Position numbers and translations under genes: made by a program
Source: Cynocephalus volans
Taxonomy: Eukaryota > Chordata > Mammalia > Dermoptera > Cynocephalidae
Reading direction: 5' to 3'
NCBI RefSeq assembly: GCF_027409185.1
Contig: NC_084474.1
Location: forward strand, 27,061,382-27,125,381
Length of the DNA stretch: 64,000 nucleotides
Part shown: piece by piece, positions 11,299 to 22,446 of the stretch
Position numbering within the stretch: the stretch's first letter is position 1
Layout of the letters: every line of letters starts with the position of its first letter
The notes under the pieces: model-generated
Databases searched by the model: none
Told to the model about the DNA's origin: nothing
Seen by the model: the letters and a program-made list of their open reading frames with translations, nothing else

Positions 11299-11968
11299 AA
11301 GAAATACATTTTATACTTGACACCCAGCACACACACTTCTCTATGCGAGGCAAAAACTTCACAAAACACTTACTGTTAAGTGATTCCCATCAGTACACAA
11401 AGGTACTTCAAAAAGTTTGGGGAATATGGAATTAAAAGATTATATAAAACCTTCCATGAACTTTTTGAAGTAACCTCATGTTTTCTATTCTACTTTATTC
11501 TTATTGTCCTTTTTTTTTTTTTTTTTTTTTTTTTTGCCTTAATGCTGGTCTCAGCCACTAAATTGATTTCCCACCCCACGAAGATATTGCAACTCTGCAA
11601 CACACCATTTGAAAAACACTGCTCTAGAGCTTTGACTTCATCGCCTGTGTTGTCCTGGGCAGAGATAAATCAGAAACTGGCTAAGGGAGAGGTTACATCT
11701 CTTTATTCCACTTTTCTTCTATTCTTAGGGAAGGATTAGGATGTAGAAGATCCGGTATCCTTATGGACAGAGGTAGCTTCAGCAGCTTTGGAAGGATGAG
11801 ACTGCTTTCCTCTATCTGGGTAGTGCCCCCTGGTCAGAGACACCCTCAGTTTAGCCTCCTGCATCAGCCTTTGGGATGGAGCTCCACAAAGAGGGTTTGT
11901 GGAAAAGAGCCCAGTGCTTCCACTAGGAGGTCCTCACTGCACTGGGCGAGGCAGAGGTATACACTGAC

Positions 11969-12239
11969 CTTCAGAGGGCCCAGCCGGCTGCTTCCCTGGC
12001 TCTGTGACCTGAAGGCTCACGGGAATGTCCAGAAACTTCTCATAGCAGTCTCCATACCACACAAGGAGCTCTTGGTTCTGGTGGATCTCTTTGCAGCTCT
12101 CATAAAATATCTGCCCTTGACACTGCACGGCAACTAGGTTCTGCTCCTTGGGGAAGCGGGCACAGTTGACGTAGGACATCCAATTCCCTGTATCTCCTTT
12201 TCCATCTATAAAGTGGCTCAAATGACCATCTTCAAAGAT
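11969..12239 (-). CDS. PRDM14: PRDM14 exon 5 (second half of PR domain)
   Basis: The 271-nt exon encodes residues 305-394. It begins IFEDGHLSHFIDGKGDTGNW and includes MSYVNCARFPKEQNLVAVQC and ELLVWYGDCYEKFLDIP, the characteristic C-terminal half of PR domains (the 'NWMSYVNCAR' and 'ELLVWYG' signatures). It then runs into the linker VTEPGKQPAGPSE before the zinc fingers. The acceptor TTCAG is at 12241-12240 and the donor GTCAGT at 11968-11963; the exon ends in phase 1, leaving one base of Glu395. An apparent read-through past the donor is intronic. Confidence 0.95.
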
Positions 12240-12470
12240 CTGAATGAAATAAGACATTAAGTTTAGAATGTATTTTTTTTTTGCCCAACCTATAAAATAA
12301 GTTTATTAAAAAAATGTATAAACCAAAGCTAACAGTGCACCAAATTTATTTCTATAAATCAGATTTCTATATCATTACAAGTAGAATATAAATCTAAATT
12401 TTAAGTAGATTTATTAGCTTAAAGGCATCTCTATAGGTGATGTAACATATTTTTAAAGATTCCTACTTTT

Positions 12471-12601
12471 GGGCCGAGCCCGTGGCACACTCGGGAGAGT
12501 GCGGCGCTGGGAGCGCGGCGACGCTCCTGCCCTGGGTTCGGATCCTATATAGGACCGGCCTGGCTGAGTGCCGGTCACGAAAAAGGCAAAAAAAAAAAAA
12601 A
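12471..12601 (+). mobile_element. CYN SINE, short CpG-rich form
   Basis: Head GGGCCGAGCCCGTGGCACAC and a tail of about 17 A. Target duplication AAAGATTCCTACTTTT at 12455-12470 and 12602-12617. In PRDM14 intron 4. Confidence 0.94.
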
Positions 12602-12659
12602 AAAGATTCCTACTTTTATTACTTTCTCAATTCCCGAATTTCTACATTAATTTCATAAG

Positions 12660-13020
12660 CAGATGTAAGGGAAACAAAGTTAGTTACATTTAATTCTGCC
12701 ACTTAAAGACAACCATTTAGTTTTGTATTTTATTCCCATCTAGTTTTCATTCATATAGATGGAGTCATAATTTCATTCTTTTTCCACTGCTGGCAATTTC
12801 ATTGTCTCCAATGTTTTGTTATTATAACCAACCCTGTCATTAATATCGTCCACGTAGCCTGAATTTCAGGTCATTTTCCTAAACTATATTCCTAGAAAGA
12901 GAAATGCAGGGCCAATGGGTTTTGAACATTTTAAGCTATCTGACACATTCTGACAAATGGTTTTTTCCTGCAGGCAATAAACTGCAGTCCCACCAGCAAG
13001 CTTGAAGAATATCAGTTTCT
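12660..13020. mobile_element. L1M 3'-region remnant
   Basis: Diverged text of the old-L1 3'-region type ('gaaatgcagggccaatgggt', 'tgcagtcccaccagcaag'). In PRDM14 intron 4. Confidence 0.5.
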
Positions 13021-13406
13021 AAAAATCCTTCACTAATTTCATAGGCAAATAATATCAAATTTTAAAATTTTATTCCCTTTAACATACTTTCAGTACTCTA
13101 TACTACAAGTATTTAAAGCATTTGGTTTTGTCTATAAATATAACACAATGTATTGATTCTTTAAATGTATATTCCATGGCTAATCTTCACAGACCAAAAT
13201 GCCTTTTAAGGGCACAAAACAGAATTCATGCAGAGGTGCTCTCCTCATGGAGTGAACACCTGAGGTTCCTTCCGAGTACAGGCAACACAAACAGCAGATA
13301 ACTGCCCTGATGTCCTCACTTCCTGACCAGGACTCTGGCAAAGGCCATAATTTCTCCCCACCAGCCTTGTTTCCTACTTTCAGCAACCCACCAAAAACTT
13401 ATTTAC

Positions 13407-13564
13407 CTCCCACATCAGAGAATTGTCTCCATAGGTCTTGATTTCACTGGCGTTGACCACTTTACCTTGAAATGGCCCAAACCTGACTCCTTTGGCAATG
13501 AAGCCACTGCAGAACACACCAAAATGTGGGACTTCACCAAACTTCGTCTGCATGAGGCAGAGAC
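13407..13564 (-). CDS. PRDM14: PRDM14 exon 4 (first half of PR domain)
   Basis: The 158-nt exon encodes residues 253-304, from LCLMQTKFGEVPHFGVF to the conserved TYGDNSLMWE. This is the N-terminal half of the PR domain, a SET-related fold. The acceptor CCCCTAG is at 13566-13565 and the donor GTAAAT at 13406-13401; the exon ends in phase 0. The intron separating it from exon 3 is only 85 nt. In PRDM14 the PR domain is the surface for CBFA2T2-type corepressors and is not known as an active methyltransferase (family knowledge). Confidence 0.95.
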
Positions 13565-13649
13565 CTAGGGGAAAGCCAAGGCAGGAAGAGAGTGAGGAAA
13601 GTGAGCAGCATTCGTGCAGGGAAAGCAATCCAAGCAGAGCCCTGCCTAC

Positions 13650-13703
13650 CTTCTGGAAGTTGAAGGGAGCTTTTATCCGGAGTTTGAGAAAGAGAATCAG
13701 ACC
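13650..13703 (-). CDS. PRDM14: PRDM14 exon 3 (54-nt linker exon)
   Basis: This small exon is too short for ordinary ORF calling. It is bounded by an acceptor with a T-rich tract ending CTAG (13705-13704) and a donor GTAGGC (13649-13644). It encodes SDSLSQTPDKSSLQLPE between two split glycine codons (residues 234 and 252). The sequence closely resembles the human linker just before the PR domain, as I recall it. Phase 1 at both ends joins exons 2 and 4 exactly, which is the main support. Skipping it would stay in frame (54 nt). Confidence 0.9.
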
Positions 13704-13854
13704 CTAGAAAAAGGAAGGGTTAAAGTTTTTTTCATTAAAAATGTATTATGAAATGCTTTTATAAGGCGTTTCTCTTCTTACTCCCTAGAGGTAACCATCA
13801 TCCTGAGTTTGACATTTATTGGTCCTTTTATATTTTTCCTGCTCCTTTTACATG

Positions 13855-14010
13855 AGCTTTTCATACACAATTTCTCATTTGAGATTCAGAGCAACCCTTT
13901 GCAAGGTTATGCAATTAACCCCATTTTGCATACTTAAGGAACTTGAGAATCAGGGATAATGCTTGACTAAGGTCCAGGTAGATGGCTGGGCCGGGACTCT
14001 TAAGTGTGAA
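13855..14010 (-). mobile_element. MIR SINE remnant
   Basis: Antisense MIR pattern ('ccccattttgcatacttaag', 'gaacttgagaatcagggata'). In PRDM14 intron 2. Confidence 0.55.
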
Positions 14011-14274
14011 TTACAGGAGGCTATCATGAAGATACCTTCTTGCACATGGTGGTGAAATCTGATGCCAGTCCTCAGCTCGCACTAAAACCAACCTTAAGTC
14101 ATAACGTTAAGTGGGCAGGGCCTCAGTTGGGAGCTTGCACTCCTCAGGCTCTGACGGTGCCCCCCCTTCCCGCACTTGTGCAGCCTCAGACCCACCTTGA
14201 AGGGCTTCTTCCCCTCTCCTACCCCCACCTCTACTCCCATCCAATCCAACTCCCAGATGGTGAACTCCATTTAC

Positions 14275-14998
14275 CAGAGCTGTCTGTGGGGACCAGGAGG
14301 CCCGAAATTGCATGGTGCAGGCTGGCTGGGTGCTCGAGGCTGGGAGTGGCCCCATACAGAACAAAGTGCAGGTCGTCCTCGGTGAAGTGGAAACGATCAG
14401 GAGGCTTTCCCTCTTGGTTTAGGGGTTTGGAGCCATCCTGAGACTGCTTTCTGGGGGAGCAAGGTAACTCGGAGGTCTTCGGCTCCTCAGGTAACAGGGA
14501 AGCATCCACAGGGGTTGGCAGAATTAAAGTTTCAGGTCCACAACAATGGCCACTGTCGCTGCGGCCACCAGTGCGGCCCAAATCTTCACCGCCGGCGCCC
14601 TTGTACTCGATACTGCTGTTCAGGAAGTGTGGCACCTCCGTGGGGACGTGGGGAATCGGGTACCACGGTGGCAGCTTACTGTACCAGGGCAGATCATAGA
14701 ACGGCTCCGTCTGTAGAGCCAGACCCGGACTCACCAAGGAAGGCGCCATCCGGAAGGCGAAGGGGGACATGGCCGGGGTCGCAGACACGGCGGCCTCCAG
14801 TTGCCGGAAAGGTTGGAAATCCTCCTCCGTCATGGTTAGGGTGCTCCTGTAGTGGTCATAGGCTGGGAACGACGGGTAGTAGGCGGCCAGCTGTTGGGGG
14901 GTGCTCTCTAGCCTCTTGGGCGGGTAGCACAGCCTGTCCTGGGGCCCGGCCTCACCTGGCGGCCGTAGAGCCATCCCGGGCCACAGCGCGCGGCGGGC
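14275..14998 (-). CDS. PRDM14: PRDM14 exon 2 (start codon, N-terminal region)
   Basis: This is the first coding exon. The ATG is at 14974-14972 (protein begins MALRPPGEAG), and 700 coding nt give residues 1-233 plus the first base of Gly234. An acceptor (pyrimidine run ending GCAG at 15000-14999) lies 24 nt upstream of the ATG, and the donor GTAAAT is at 14274-14269. The frame stays open upstream to 15103, but that extension lies beyond the acceptor and looks like intron, so MALRPP is chosen. Visible landmarks are EEDFQPFRQLEAA, YDLPWYSKLPPWYPIPHVP and FTEDDLHFVLYG, all of which I recognise from mammalian PRDM14. The region is proline-rich and probably disordered. The exon sits inside the CpG island. 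Confidence 0.95.
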
Positions 14999-16142
14999 CT
15001 GCGGGAAAGCGAGCGCGACTGAGTGCGCGGCGCGGGGCGCTGCCCGCGGCCCCGGCCCCGCTCCCGCCCGCCTGGGTTGGAGGGAATTGGATAAACTTCC
15101 CAACTAGATCCCGCACGACCTGCCCCACAAGGAAAGCAAAACCAAAAAAGCAGCCACAAAAAGCCCTTAAACGAAAACCTGCCGGGATCCCGCCCGACTG
15201 CCAGTTCCTGGTTAGTGTCGCCTTCGCCTTCTCTCTCCAAACACACCTCGACCAAGCACGGCTGGCTGCCAACACCCGCTCTCTGGCTTCGGCCCCCAAC
15301 CCGGCTCCCGCAAAAGCCCTTTCAAGTTCCCTGTCCCTCCTTCTTCTCAGTCTGACAAAATTCTTTTCCAGGGTCGGTTGGAGCCGCCGGGCCCTCCCAA
15401 CGCCGGGGCTGGGGCGGGGAGGCGGTGCCAGGCCGTCCCAGGCGCTCCTAGGCCCCCAGCAGGGTGGAAAGAGCCTATGGGGGACGCTCGCGCCCCGCCG
15501 CGACCCCGGGGTCTGAGCCGGCGGGCCTCGGCGGTCCAGGCTGCCCCGACGGGAGGGGCGCGCCACCTTCGGTTCCGCCGGGATCCGTCGCCAGAGCCCC
15601 ACGCGGCGCGAGTCTCGCCTCATCCCCCAAGTCCCCCGGAAACTCCAGTCAGTCACCCCACCTGGGTAAAGTTTAGGAGGCCCGGGGTCGCCTCTCCGGA
15701 GACGGCGGGGGAGAAGCCTGGTCGGCCTCCAGCCCTCCCGCCCCCGCGTCGTCGCACCCCGGAAAACGTGGCGTTTTAATGGACCCGCAGCACGTTCACC
15801 AAGGCTGAGGCACGAAGCCCCTTCAGGGCCGGCGGGTCCTGAGGGCAAGCTCAATGAGCCCAGTAAGGAAACTAAGCAGGGTCGTGACTCGAATTAAAGA
15901 ACACGGGGTCAGGAGAAGAGGTCAGCCACGGCGCGGCATCCGCCCGGCTTCTCCCCAGCCTCCGAGGGCGCCCCGCTCCTGGCCTACCCCGACCCCAAGG
16001 ATCTAACACTTGGGGTTGTAAGCCACTGAGTGTAAAAGCCCCCGAGACGGCGGAACGACCACCCAGACCTAACTGAGCTAGCAAGTGGGCCCGCGCGTCC
16101 CAGGCGCCCTGGGCCCCGGGGCGCGCCCCGCGCGGCACCCAC

Positions 16143-16300
16143 CTCCGAGAGCGCCTTCAAGACCCCGCAGGGCGGCACAGGCATGGGCGCGGGCGCGGGA
16201 AGCTGCGGGAGCGGGAGGCTGCGGGCGCCGGAGGCTGCGGGCGCGGGAGGCTGCGGGCGCGGGAGGCTGCGGGCGCGGGAGGCTGCGGGCGCGGGAGGCT
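16143..16300 (-). other. PRDM14: possible PRDM14 non-coding exon 1
   Basis: Exon 2 has an acceptor upstream of the ATG, so a 5' UTR exon is expected. The best donor I see upstream is CTCGGAG|GTGGGT at 16148-16137. This would give a 1,144-nt intron 1 in GC-rich DNA. The 5' limit is a guess from a TTAAAT-like element and GC boxes on the minus strand near 16,325-16,345. Much of this exon would consist of the 16-bp tandem repeat. No transcript evidence is available; other donors in the island are possible. Confidence 0.35.
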
Positions 16301-16312
16301 GCGGGCGGGCCC
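16199..16312. repeat. 16-bp GC-rich tandem repeat in the promoter
   Basis: The unit GGAGGCTGCGGGCGCG recurs exactly every 16 bp. GGCT starts at 16217, 16233, 16249, 16265, 16281 and 16297, with one base change in the second unit and a degenerate copy at the left end. It lies at or just upstream of the putative exon 1. Confidence 0.9.
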
Positions 16313-17819
16313 CCGGCCCAGCGGGATTTAAGAGGGTGGGCGGGCCCCCGGGGCACTGAAAGGGCGAGGGTGGGGAAGGGACCCGGACCACGCAGGTCCC
16401 CAGGTCGGTCTTGCTCCCGCCCACCGCAGCCATTGGCCGACGTTCGACTCGCCCCCCGTCCCCAGGGGTCGCGCACTTAACTCGTTAGTTCTCCCAACCG
16501 TCCCCGGGCCCTGGAGGAGAGCGCTCGCCGCCCGCTTTCTGGGGTGGGCACTGTTGCCGCTCCAGGCTTGCCGGTCGGCGAGCAAAAAGCGGGGCGAGTG
16601 TGCAATCCAGGGTCCCCAGACAAGCCCCCCTGCGCACACGCCACCCTGCACGGGCGCCCGGAAGGCTGGAACTCGCGTCCGGGGTCGCGCCCCTGCCTCT
16701 CCGCTTCGAGTTCCCAAAAGCGGAGCCTGCCCGAAGGCAGCGTCAGATCCGCTCGAGGACCGGGTGGGCGTTGTGGGTCGCTGACACCTGGTGAGGAGCC
16801 CGGGGCCGCCTCAGGGCTGGGAAGCGGCGCCTCGCGGGTCCCGGGTGGGGACGCCTGGGCGCGGGGAGCTCGGCGCCCCGACGCTTCCGAGGTTTCGGGC
16901 GGTCGTTTTGCCCTCTAGGGGGCTTTTACTCCTTAAGTGGCTTTCAACGACCGAGGACCGGCCCCTCGCGCCGCTACAGCCGTCCCTTCCCCGGGGGAAA
17001 GCTCGCGACCTTGGACGCGCGGGGCTCTGAAAACCAAGGTCCAGACCCATACCGAGCGCTCAAAGACCGCATTTTCATTCTCCTGGCCGGCCATTGACGG
17101 AGAGGAAGGAGCGCTTAGTTCCATTCACATTCACAGATGCAAGCGCCGAGGGAGGGGAAGCCGCTGTCCTGCGCCGAGCGTGGCCCAGCTCCGCGCCGCC
17201 CGGGCCGCCGCTCCCTGGAAGCTAAACCGGGCGAGCGCCCCTCGTGCGGGCGCGGGCGCGAGGCGGCAGAAAGAGGCGCAAACCTCGCACGGCGGCTGGC
17301 TCTGGCTTGGTGGAGGGAGGGGGCCGAGGGACGCCGCCAAAGCCCCAAAGCTGGCGACGGAGGGCAGCCGGTGGCAGAGCGTCCCCGCCCGGACATTCCC
17401 AGCGGCCGCGGCCGGCCGGACGCCTCCTCGCCCGGCCCCGGGACCTGAGCTTGCAGCCATCGCCCCGGCGCGGCCGTGCGGGAGGACGGGAGGAAGGCGC
17501 GGGACCTCGAGGCCTTCGAGGGCGCAGGATAAGAGACGAGAGGCGGCGCCTTGTGTTCTCAACCGAGATGGGATGACAAGGAGCCCAGGCTTTCCTCCTC
17601 TCCTTGTTCTGAGATGATAAGATTTTGGCTAACAGGTCGAAGAAGTGAGGACGACCCGTCGAATCTTGTCCCCAGCATCCCTGTGGAAGGATCACTTACT
17701 TGCCGGCTTCCTAACCGAGACAGGCCCGCCCCAGCACTCCTGCGACCCACTTCCACCTACTGGCTTCCTTCCTCCCAGACCTCACGCGTAGGACTGGTGT
17801 GAGGACACGTGGGTGGTCT

Positions 17820-18030
17820 GTGCATGTTAGGTCCTCGCCAGGCCATTTTTTAGTGCATTCAAGGATTGCAGTTTTATTTTAGCAGAAGCAACATGAACCT
17901 TATCTTAGAGTCTTGTTCTGCAAAGAATCTAGAGTTTATTATATTCAGAAATATTTTTTAAAATTTTAAGACTTGTTTATTTAAACAGTTTAAAGAAACA
18001 GATAAAATAAAAGTAGATGTAAGTCTCTCG
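17820..18030. other. transition from CpG island to AT-rich intergenic DNA
   Basis: CpG content drops sharply. No gene or clear repeat seen. Confidence 0.5.
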
Positions 18031-18137
18031 GCTCCTTCCTACCCCCTCTCTGCGGAGGTAGTGCTGGTTAATTTGGTTTACTCCCCACCCTCATTTTTTT
18101 TTTTTAATACTATCCTTTAAAATTATGTAGGATTATG

Positions 18138-18147
18138 TGTCGCGCGC

Positions 18148-18191
<44 letters not shown>
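18138..18191. repeat. (CG)10-11 followed by (TG)n
   Basis: About ten uninterrupted CG dinucleotides run directly into about fifteen TG units. Alternating purine-pyrimidine throughout. Confidence 0.97.
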
Positions 18192-18194
<3 letters not shown>

Positions 18195-18592
18195 GGGATT
18201 ATACTTCCTGCTTTTCTACAACTTTTCTCACTTAATATCTACTAGTCATCATTCCCTATCAATATATTAGAATTAACTTTATTTCTTATAATAGCTGCAT
18301 GGCACAGAATTTCATTTTATGGATGTGCTCTTGAAAGGTATTTATTTAGGTTGTTGCCAGTTTGTCACTTCAAGCAACTTCTAGGAACACAGTTATACAG
18401 ATGCATACGTGTACTACTGTCTCCTATAAGAAATAAATTTCCAGGTGTGAAATTGCTGGATCCATGGGTATCTACACTGCACATTTTAACAGGTATTGCA
18501 AACCATACCAATCTACACCTCCTCCAACGAGTGCAAGTACCTGTTTCTCCATGCTCTCACCTAAAACTGAATATTGCTAATCCTTTATCAAA

Positions 18593-18698
18593 TTTTTTTT
18601 CTTTTTTGGGGGGGGGCGCTGTCTGGTACAGAGATGGAGCAACTGGACCTTGGTGTTATCAGCACCATGCTCTAACCAACTAAGCTAACCTGCCAGCC
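18593..18698 (-). mobile_element. CYN SINE, monomer
   Basis: Antisense body with a T-rich start and G9 tract. Flanked by 21-bp repeats, one mismatch, beginning CTGAATATTG at 18567 and 18699. Confidence 0.88.
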
Positions 18699-18769
18699 CT
18701 GAATATTGCCAATCCTTTAAAGCTGCCCACCTTGCACATGAAAAGTGATCTATTCTAATTTGCCTTTTA

Positions 18770-19080
18770 GTCATTTACCTAACAAACTTTTTTTGAACAC
18801 CTAGCTATTGATGGGCCAGACACCAAGCCAGGTACAGGGAATACAATAGTGAGCACAGCAGCCTTGGTCCCTATAATAGTCTAATGAGGAAGATCTATAC
18901 TGGTATGTAGTGAATACTTGATAAATGTGTTGACTCTGAACTGTGATGGGAGCAAAGAAGAAAGTATAAAGTAACAGTGAAAGAGAAGAGGATCGTGTCC
19001 TGACCTAGACTGAGAGGACAGGAGGGTTCTCCTGACCTATAAAATTGGAAAGATCTGTAGAAATTAACTTAAATTAATTC
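18770..19080. mobile_element. L2/MIR-age element remnant
   Basis: Phrases such as 'gccagacaccaagccaggta' and 'gtgaatacttgataaatgtg' are typical of ancient LINE/SINE 3' ends. Family not resolved. Confidence 0.35.
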
Positions 19081-19089
19081 CAAGCCACA

Positions 19090-19370
19090 GAACACTTTTT
19101 TAAAGGTAAAATTTACATATGATGAAATGCACACATCTTAACTGTACCATGAGTTTAACAGTTGCATAAAGCAGTGTAATTCTCAATTCCTGTCAAAATA
19201 TAGAAGGTGCCACCCCAGAAAGCCCTTTAAACCCCTTCCCAGGTAACCCCTGTCTCCAACTCCTGCCCCAACAACTCTTCAGTTATTTCCTTTCCTGGTA
19301 CATGGGGTTTTGCCTACTCTCTAATTTCATATCAATGGAATCATAAAGTATGTACTCTTCAATGTACTGT
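19090..19370. mobile_element. L1M remnant
   Basis: Shares its type with the copy at the left edge ('atttacatatgatgaaatgc', 'atcaatggaatcataaagta'). Confidence 0.55.
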
Positions 19371-19399
19371 CAGAGCCTTAACTATTTGATAGGGAAAAG

Positions 19400-22300
19400 T
19401 TTTCATGCAGCCGAGAAAAGCAAACAGCAACCAGAACACATTCATACCCCATGGCTGGGGAATTATCCGAAGCCAATCTGGAAGAGTTCTAATGAGCTTT
19501 GAGGTTTTGGCTCCTGTCCATGCCCACCTTTAGTGGTTTGCTTTTGCCCAGGAGTATATTGATGGCAGGTGAGACATCCTCAGAAATAGCATCAGTGTTT
19601 TTCAGAACAGCAGCCAGTATGTCCTTGCCATGGTGTAGGTGGTCCCACCTGGGATCTCGGCAAGACCCTCTCCACTGGAGAGGCTCCATCCTGGGAATGC
19701 TAGGGAGTATATCTTCACATAATTTACATCCAGATCTGTCTCAGTACTTTTTCTTTGATATTGGGGCCTAATTTTAGTATTCTGTAATGGGTGCCTTGAG
19801 CTCTTCCAAGGTCATGGGTGTTTTGGTCATCTCAGCAGGCCAGGACTTTTGTAAGAGCCTCCTGCTTAGGGTTAATGACCAGACAGGGCATTTCTCTTAG
19901 CATCTAGATCACCCTAGATGCTACCTATTTCTTTGGTAGGATTAGGGTTGGCCTTGGTGGAGATCCTTACTGAGCTTAGACAGCTGCACTATTTCCAGAG
20001 CACCCAGACTTTATGGATGACCCCAAGGCATATCTACTATCTGTGCATGTTAACTCTCTTCTCTCCAGCTGGTTGCGGGCTCTAGAGAGCAATCAGTTCT
20101 ACCATCTGGGCTGAAAGGAATCATCTTCTAAGGGTTATTTGAGATCTATTATGGCAGAGTCAGGCTAATCATTTCCTGTCTCTGTCTGCAGATCTGACCC
20201 ATCAACAGTCAGTGTCAAGGGTAAGACTGTCCAAAGGTTTTTCTCGTAAGTCTGAATGGGGTATGCATGCTTTTTGGACAAATACCAGTTAGGTATTTCC
20301 CCTTCTTTTGGCATGGAAGGAGCGTAGCAGGATTCAAAGAACTTCAGTGATGGATAGAGATATGTATAGAAGAAAGTAACGATATTTCATAGATGTAGAT
20401 GGCTCAGATAGAAATGTTGTGCATTTTATTAGATAGCAAAAATTGTACAGCTTGGGGGACTGTTAGGTTCAAGGAAGATCCCAAAACCCTTGAAGCAAAG
20501 TGGATAGGCCTTTGCCAGTGGGGGGTGGGGGGGGGATGCTACAATAAGCTGGGGGTGGTTTTCACGCAATTGAGTTAAAACACCAAGCATCTGAGGAGAT
20601 CATTTATGAACAAACCTGGAGAAAGTTTTATGGTAAGTTAGACCAACCAAGGACAGGGGGTTGTTGAAGAGCTAGCTCTAGTGTGTAAAATTCCTTTTCG
20701 TGCTGTGCTCCCAGGACAGGCGTCCGTCACAAAGGATTTTGTCAGGTCCTAAAGAAGAAGTAATTCCAGAGAAGTTATGAGCCCCCTGTTCACAATCCCT
20801 CATGAGACCTAGCAATCGTTTTTTCAATAAGTCTAGGAAAGTTCTGGACTGCGGACAGTCAGTCAATCAGAGGGAAGAGACTTGCCTGAGACAAATCATG
20901 CCTGAGATAATGAACTTGTGCTGAAAAAATTGCAGGTTTTTTTTGACACTGGTGTCTTTTTGTGATAAAATAATCAGAAGGTAGATAGAAATCATGTTTG
21001 TTTAGTGCTTTTCTAGTCTTTGGAGCTTAGCAGAAGTTCATCCTGCAGGGGAACGTTAAGGTGCTTGATTAAAAACTTGTGAAAAGTAAGGAATCTCTCT
21101 GAGGCACAATAGTTCATGTGTGCTACGGGTTCTCTTAAGGACAGGTGTACAGGTATTGATCTGAATTTAAGAGAACAGGCTCTAAAGAAGGCAGAACCTA
21201 GATGCACAACTGTAAAATAGATGGCCATGGGTGGGATTGGGGGAAAGAACAGTATTTGGACTTGGCACTACTGGAATGTGGGGTATCATTATCTTAGTGA
21301 TAATTATAATGATATCCCTGAGATCATGAATAAATCTATACGCCCATTTACTGAGTTACTTCATAGTCAGGATAGGAGTGTTATAAGATCTGATGCAAAG
21401 TGTGAAGCATCTTTTGTCTGTTAGCCTTAATTCTTCCATTCCTTCTGCCTTCCTAAGTGTCGTACAAGCCTGGCTAAAAGTTAGGATGGGTCAGTCTGAA
21501 CCTTGATGTGCTTAACCCTTGTAACCCTAAAATTGCTGTAAATTACCCATTAGGACTCTACCTCACGAAGATCTTCAAGTTGTGTCTGATTTATGTATTT
21601 GTATCAAGTTAGCAATGACCTGATTATGAGTAGGGACGTCCTCATGAATTTCAAGGAAGAGGGCCTTTCTAGAAAAACTTAACCTTGCTATTCCATTTTC
21701 ATAACAGATCTCTCTCATCGTTAAGTTGGGCTGGTGTGATATCACAGGGGAAGAGCATGTTTTTAGGGGAAACACCAAGAGCATAAGTGGCTGGGACATA
21801 GGGAGTGTTGAGGCAGTTGGAAACTTGGGTTTTCGCTGACTCCAAGGATAAGGAATGAACTTAGTGACAGGGTTATTGTTGGAAGTGTAGTGCCCCAACT
21901 CTAAGAAAACAGTCAGTGTGACCCAGAGTAGTTAATGATAATTCTTCTTGGGAGTTTGAAGGGATAGAATCGGAAGTTGGGTGTTACTTTCTCCCTTAGA
22001 CTGCTTTCATTATCTGCCAGGTTTTTCCTTGCCAAACATGAGACGATTGGGTTTCCAGTGTCCCTTTTGTTCATAGTAGCAGCAAGTATACTTATCAGTG
22101 ACACTTTGTTGGGAGGCACAAGGAGTATGTGGAATCATCCAGTCATTTAATTTGAAAAACCATTAACCTGTTTAGGATCTTACTTAGCGTTCTAAGACTT
22201 TCTCAGAATGTTTGGGCAAATGCTACAGGCCTGTTAGAGGAGCTGTATTCTATTCTAGCCTTTAAGTACCAAATCCCTGCTTCCTGGCTTAAGGCTGTTC

Positions 22301-22440
22301 ATTAAAAAGGAGGATAATGTGGCAAATGCATTTTCCTATCGATCTACCTCAGATTGTTGTCTGAAGGAAATGTCTAAGATCCTCAATGCATTTTTTATTT
22401 TAAACTGGATTAATGTCCACTGAGTCTCTACTCAAAAAAA
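19400..22440 (-). mobile_element. degraded endogenous retrovirus, probably class I, minus strand
   Basis: A three-kilobase block with many broken minus-strand frames. At about 22,083-22,054 a frame reads like a gammaretroviral-type nucleocapsid zinc knuckle: a Cys, two aromatic residues, then GHW at the expected spacing. At least one cysteine position is replaced, and stops follow. Lower coordinates would correspond to pol but are too decayed to assign. No LTR pair was found. Non-functional relic. Class I assignment is inference from the GHW pattern. Confidence 0.4.
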
Positions 22441-22446
22441 AGTGGG

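Larger units (their letters stand above)
14480..17600. promoter_or_regulatory. CpG island / PRDM14 promoter region
   Basis: A very GC- and CpG-rich block covers the first coding exon, intron 1 and more than 1 kb upstream of the probable transcription start. Neighbouring DNA is AT-rich and CpG-poor. GC boxes (GGGCGGG-type, on either strand) recur, for example near 16,310-16,345 and 15,410-15,425. The long ORFs in both directions here come from lack of stop codons in GC-rich DNA and show no recognisable protein apart from PRDM14 exon 2. Edges are estimated by eye. Confidence 0.85.
18030..18780. mobile_element. L1M 3'-region remnant, interrupted
   Basis: Old-L1-like text ('tgaaattgctggatccatgg', 'ctacacctcctccaacgagt') split by a (CG)n(TG)n tract and by a CYN SINE. 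Confidence 0.55.

Noticed and set aside
14231..15103. Open frame extending PRDM14 upstream to an ATG at 15103
   Set aside because: A good acceptor at 15000-14999 lies between that ATG and the conserved MALRPP start; the added residues are Arg/Ala/Pro-rich and look like translated GC-rich intron.
14515..15516. 333-codon plus-strand ORF over the CpG island
   Set aside because: It is antisense to PRDM14 exon 2 and intron 1, with low-complexity composition and no recognisable domain.
14952..17695. Several other long ORFs on both strands in the island
   Set aside because: Stop codons are rare in GC-rich DNA; these frames overlap one another on both strands and encode Arg/Pro/Ala/Gly-rich strings.
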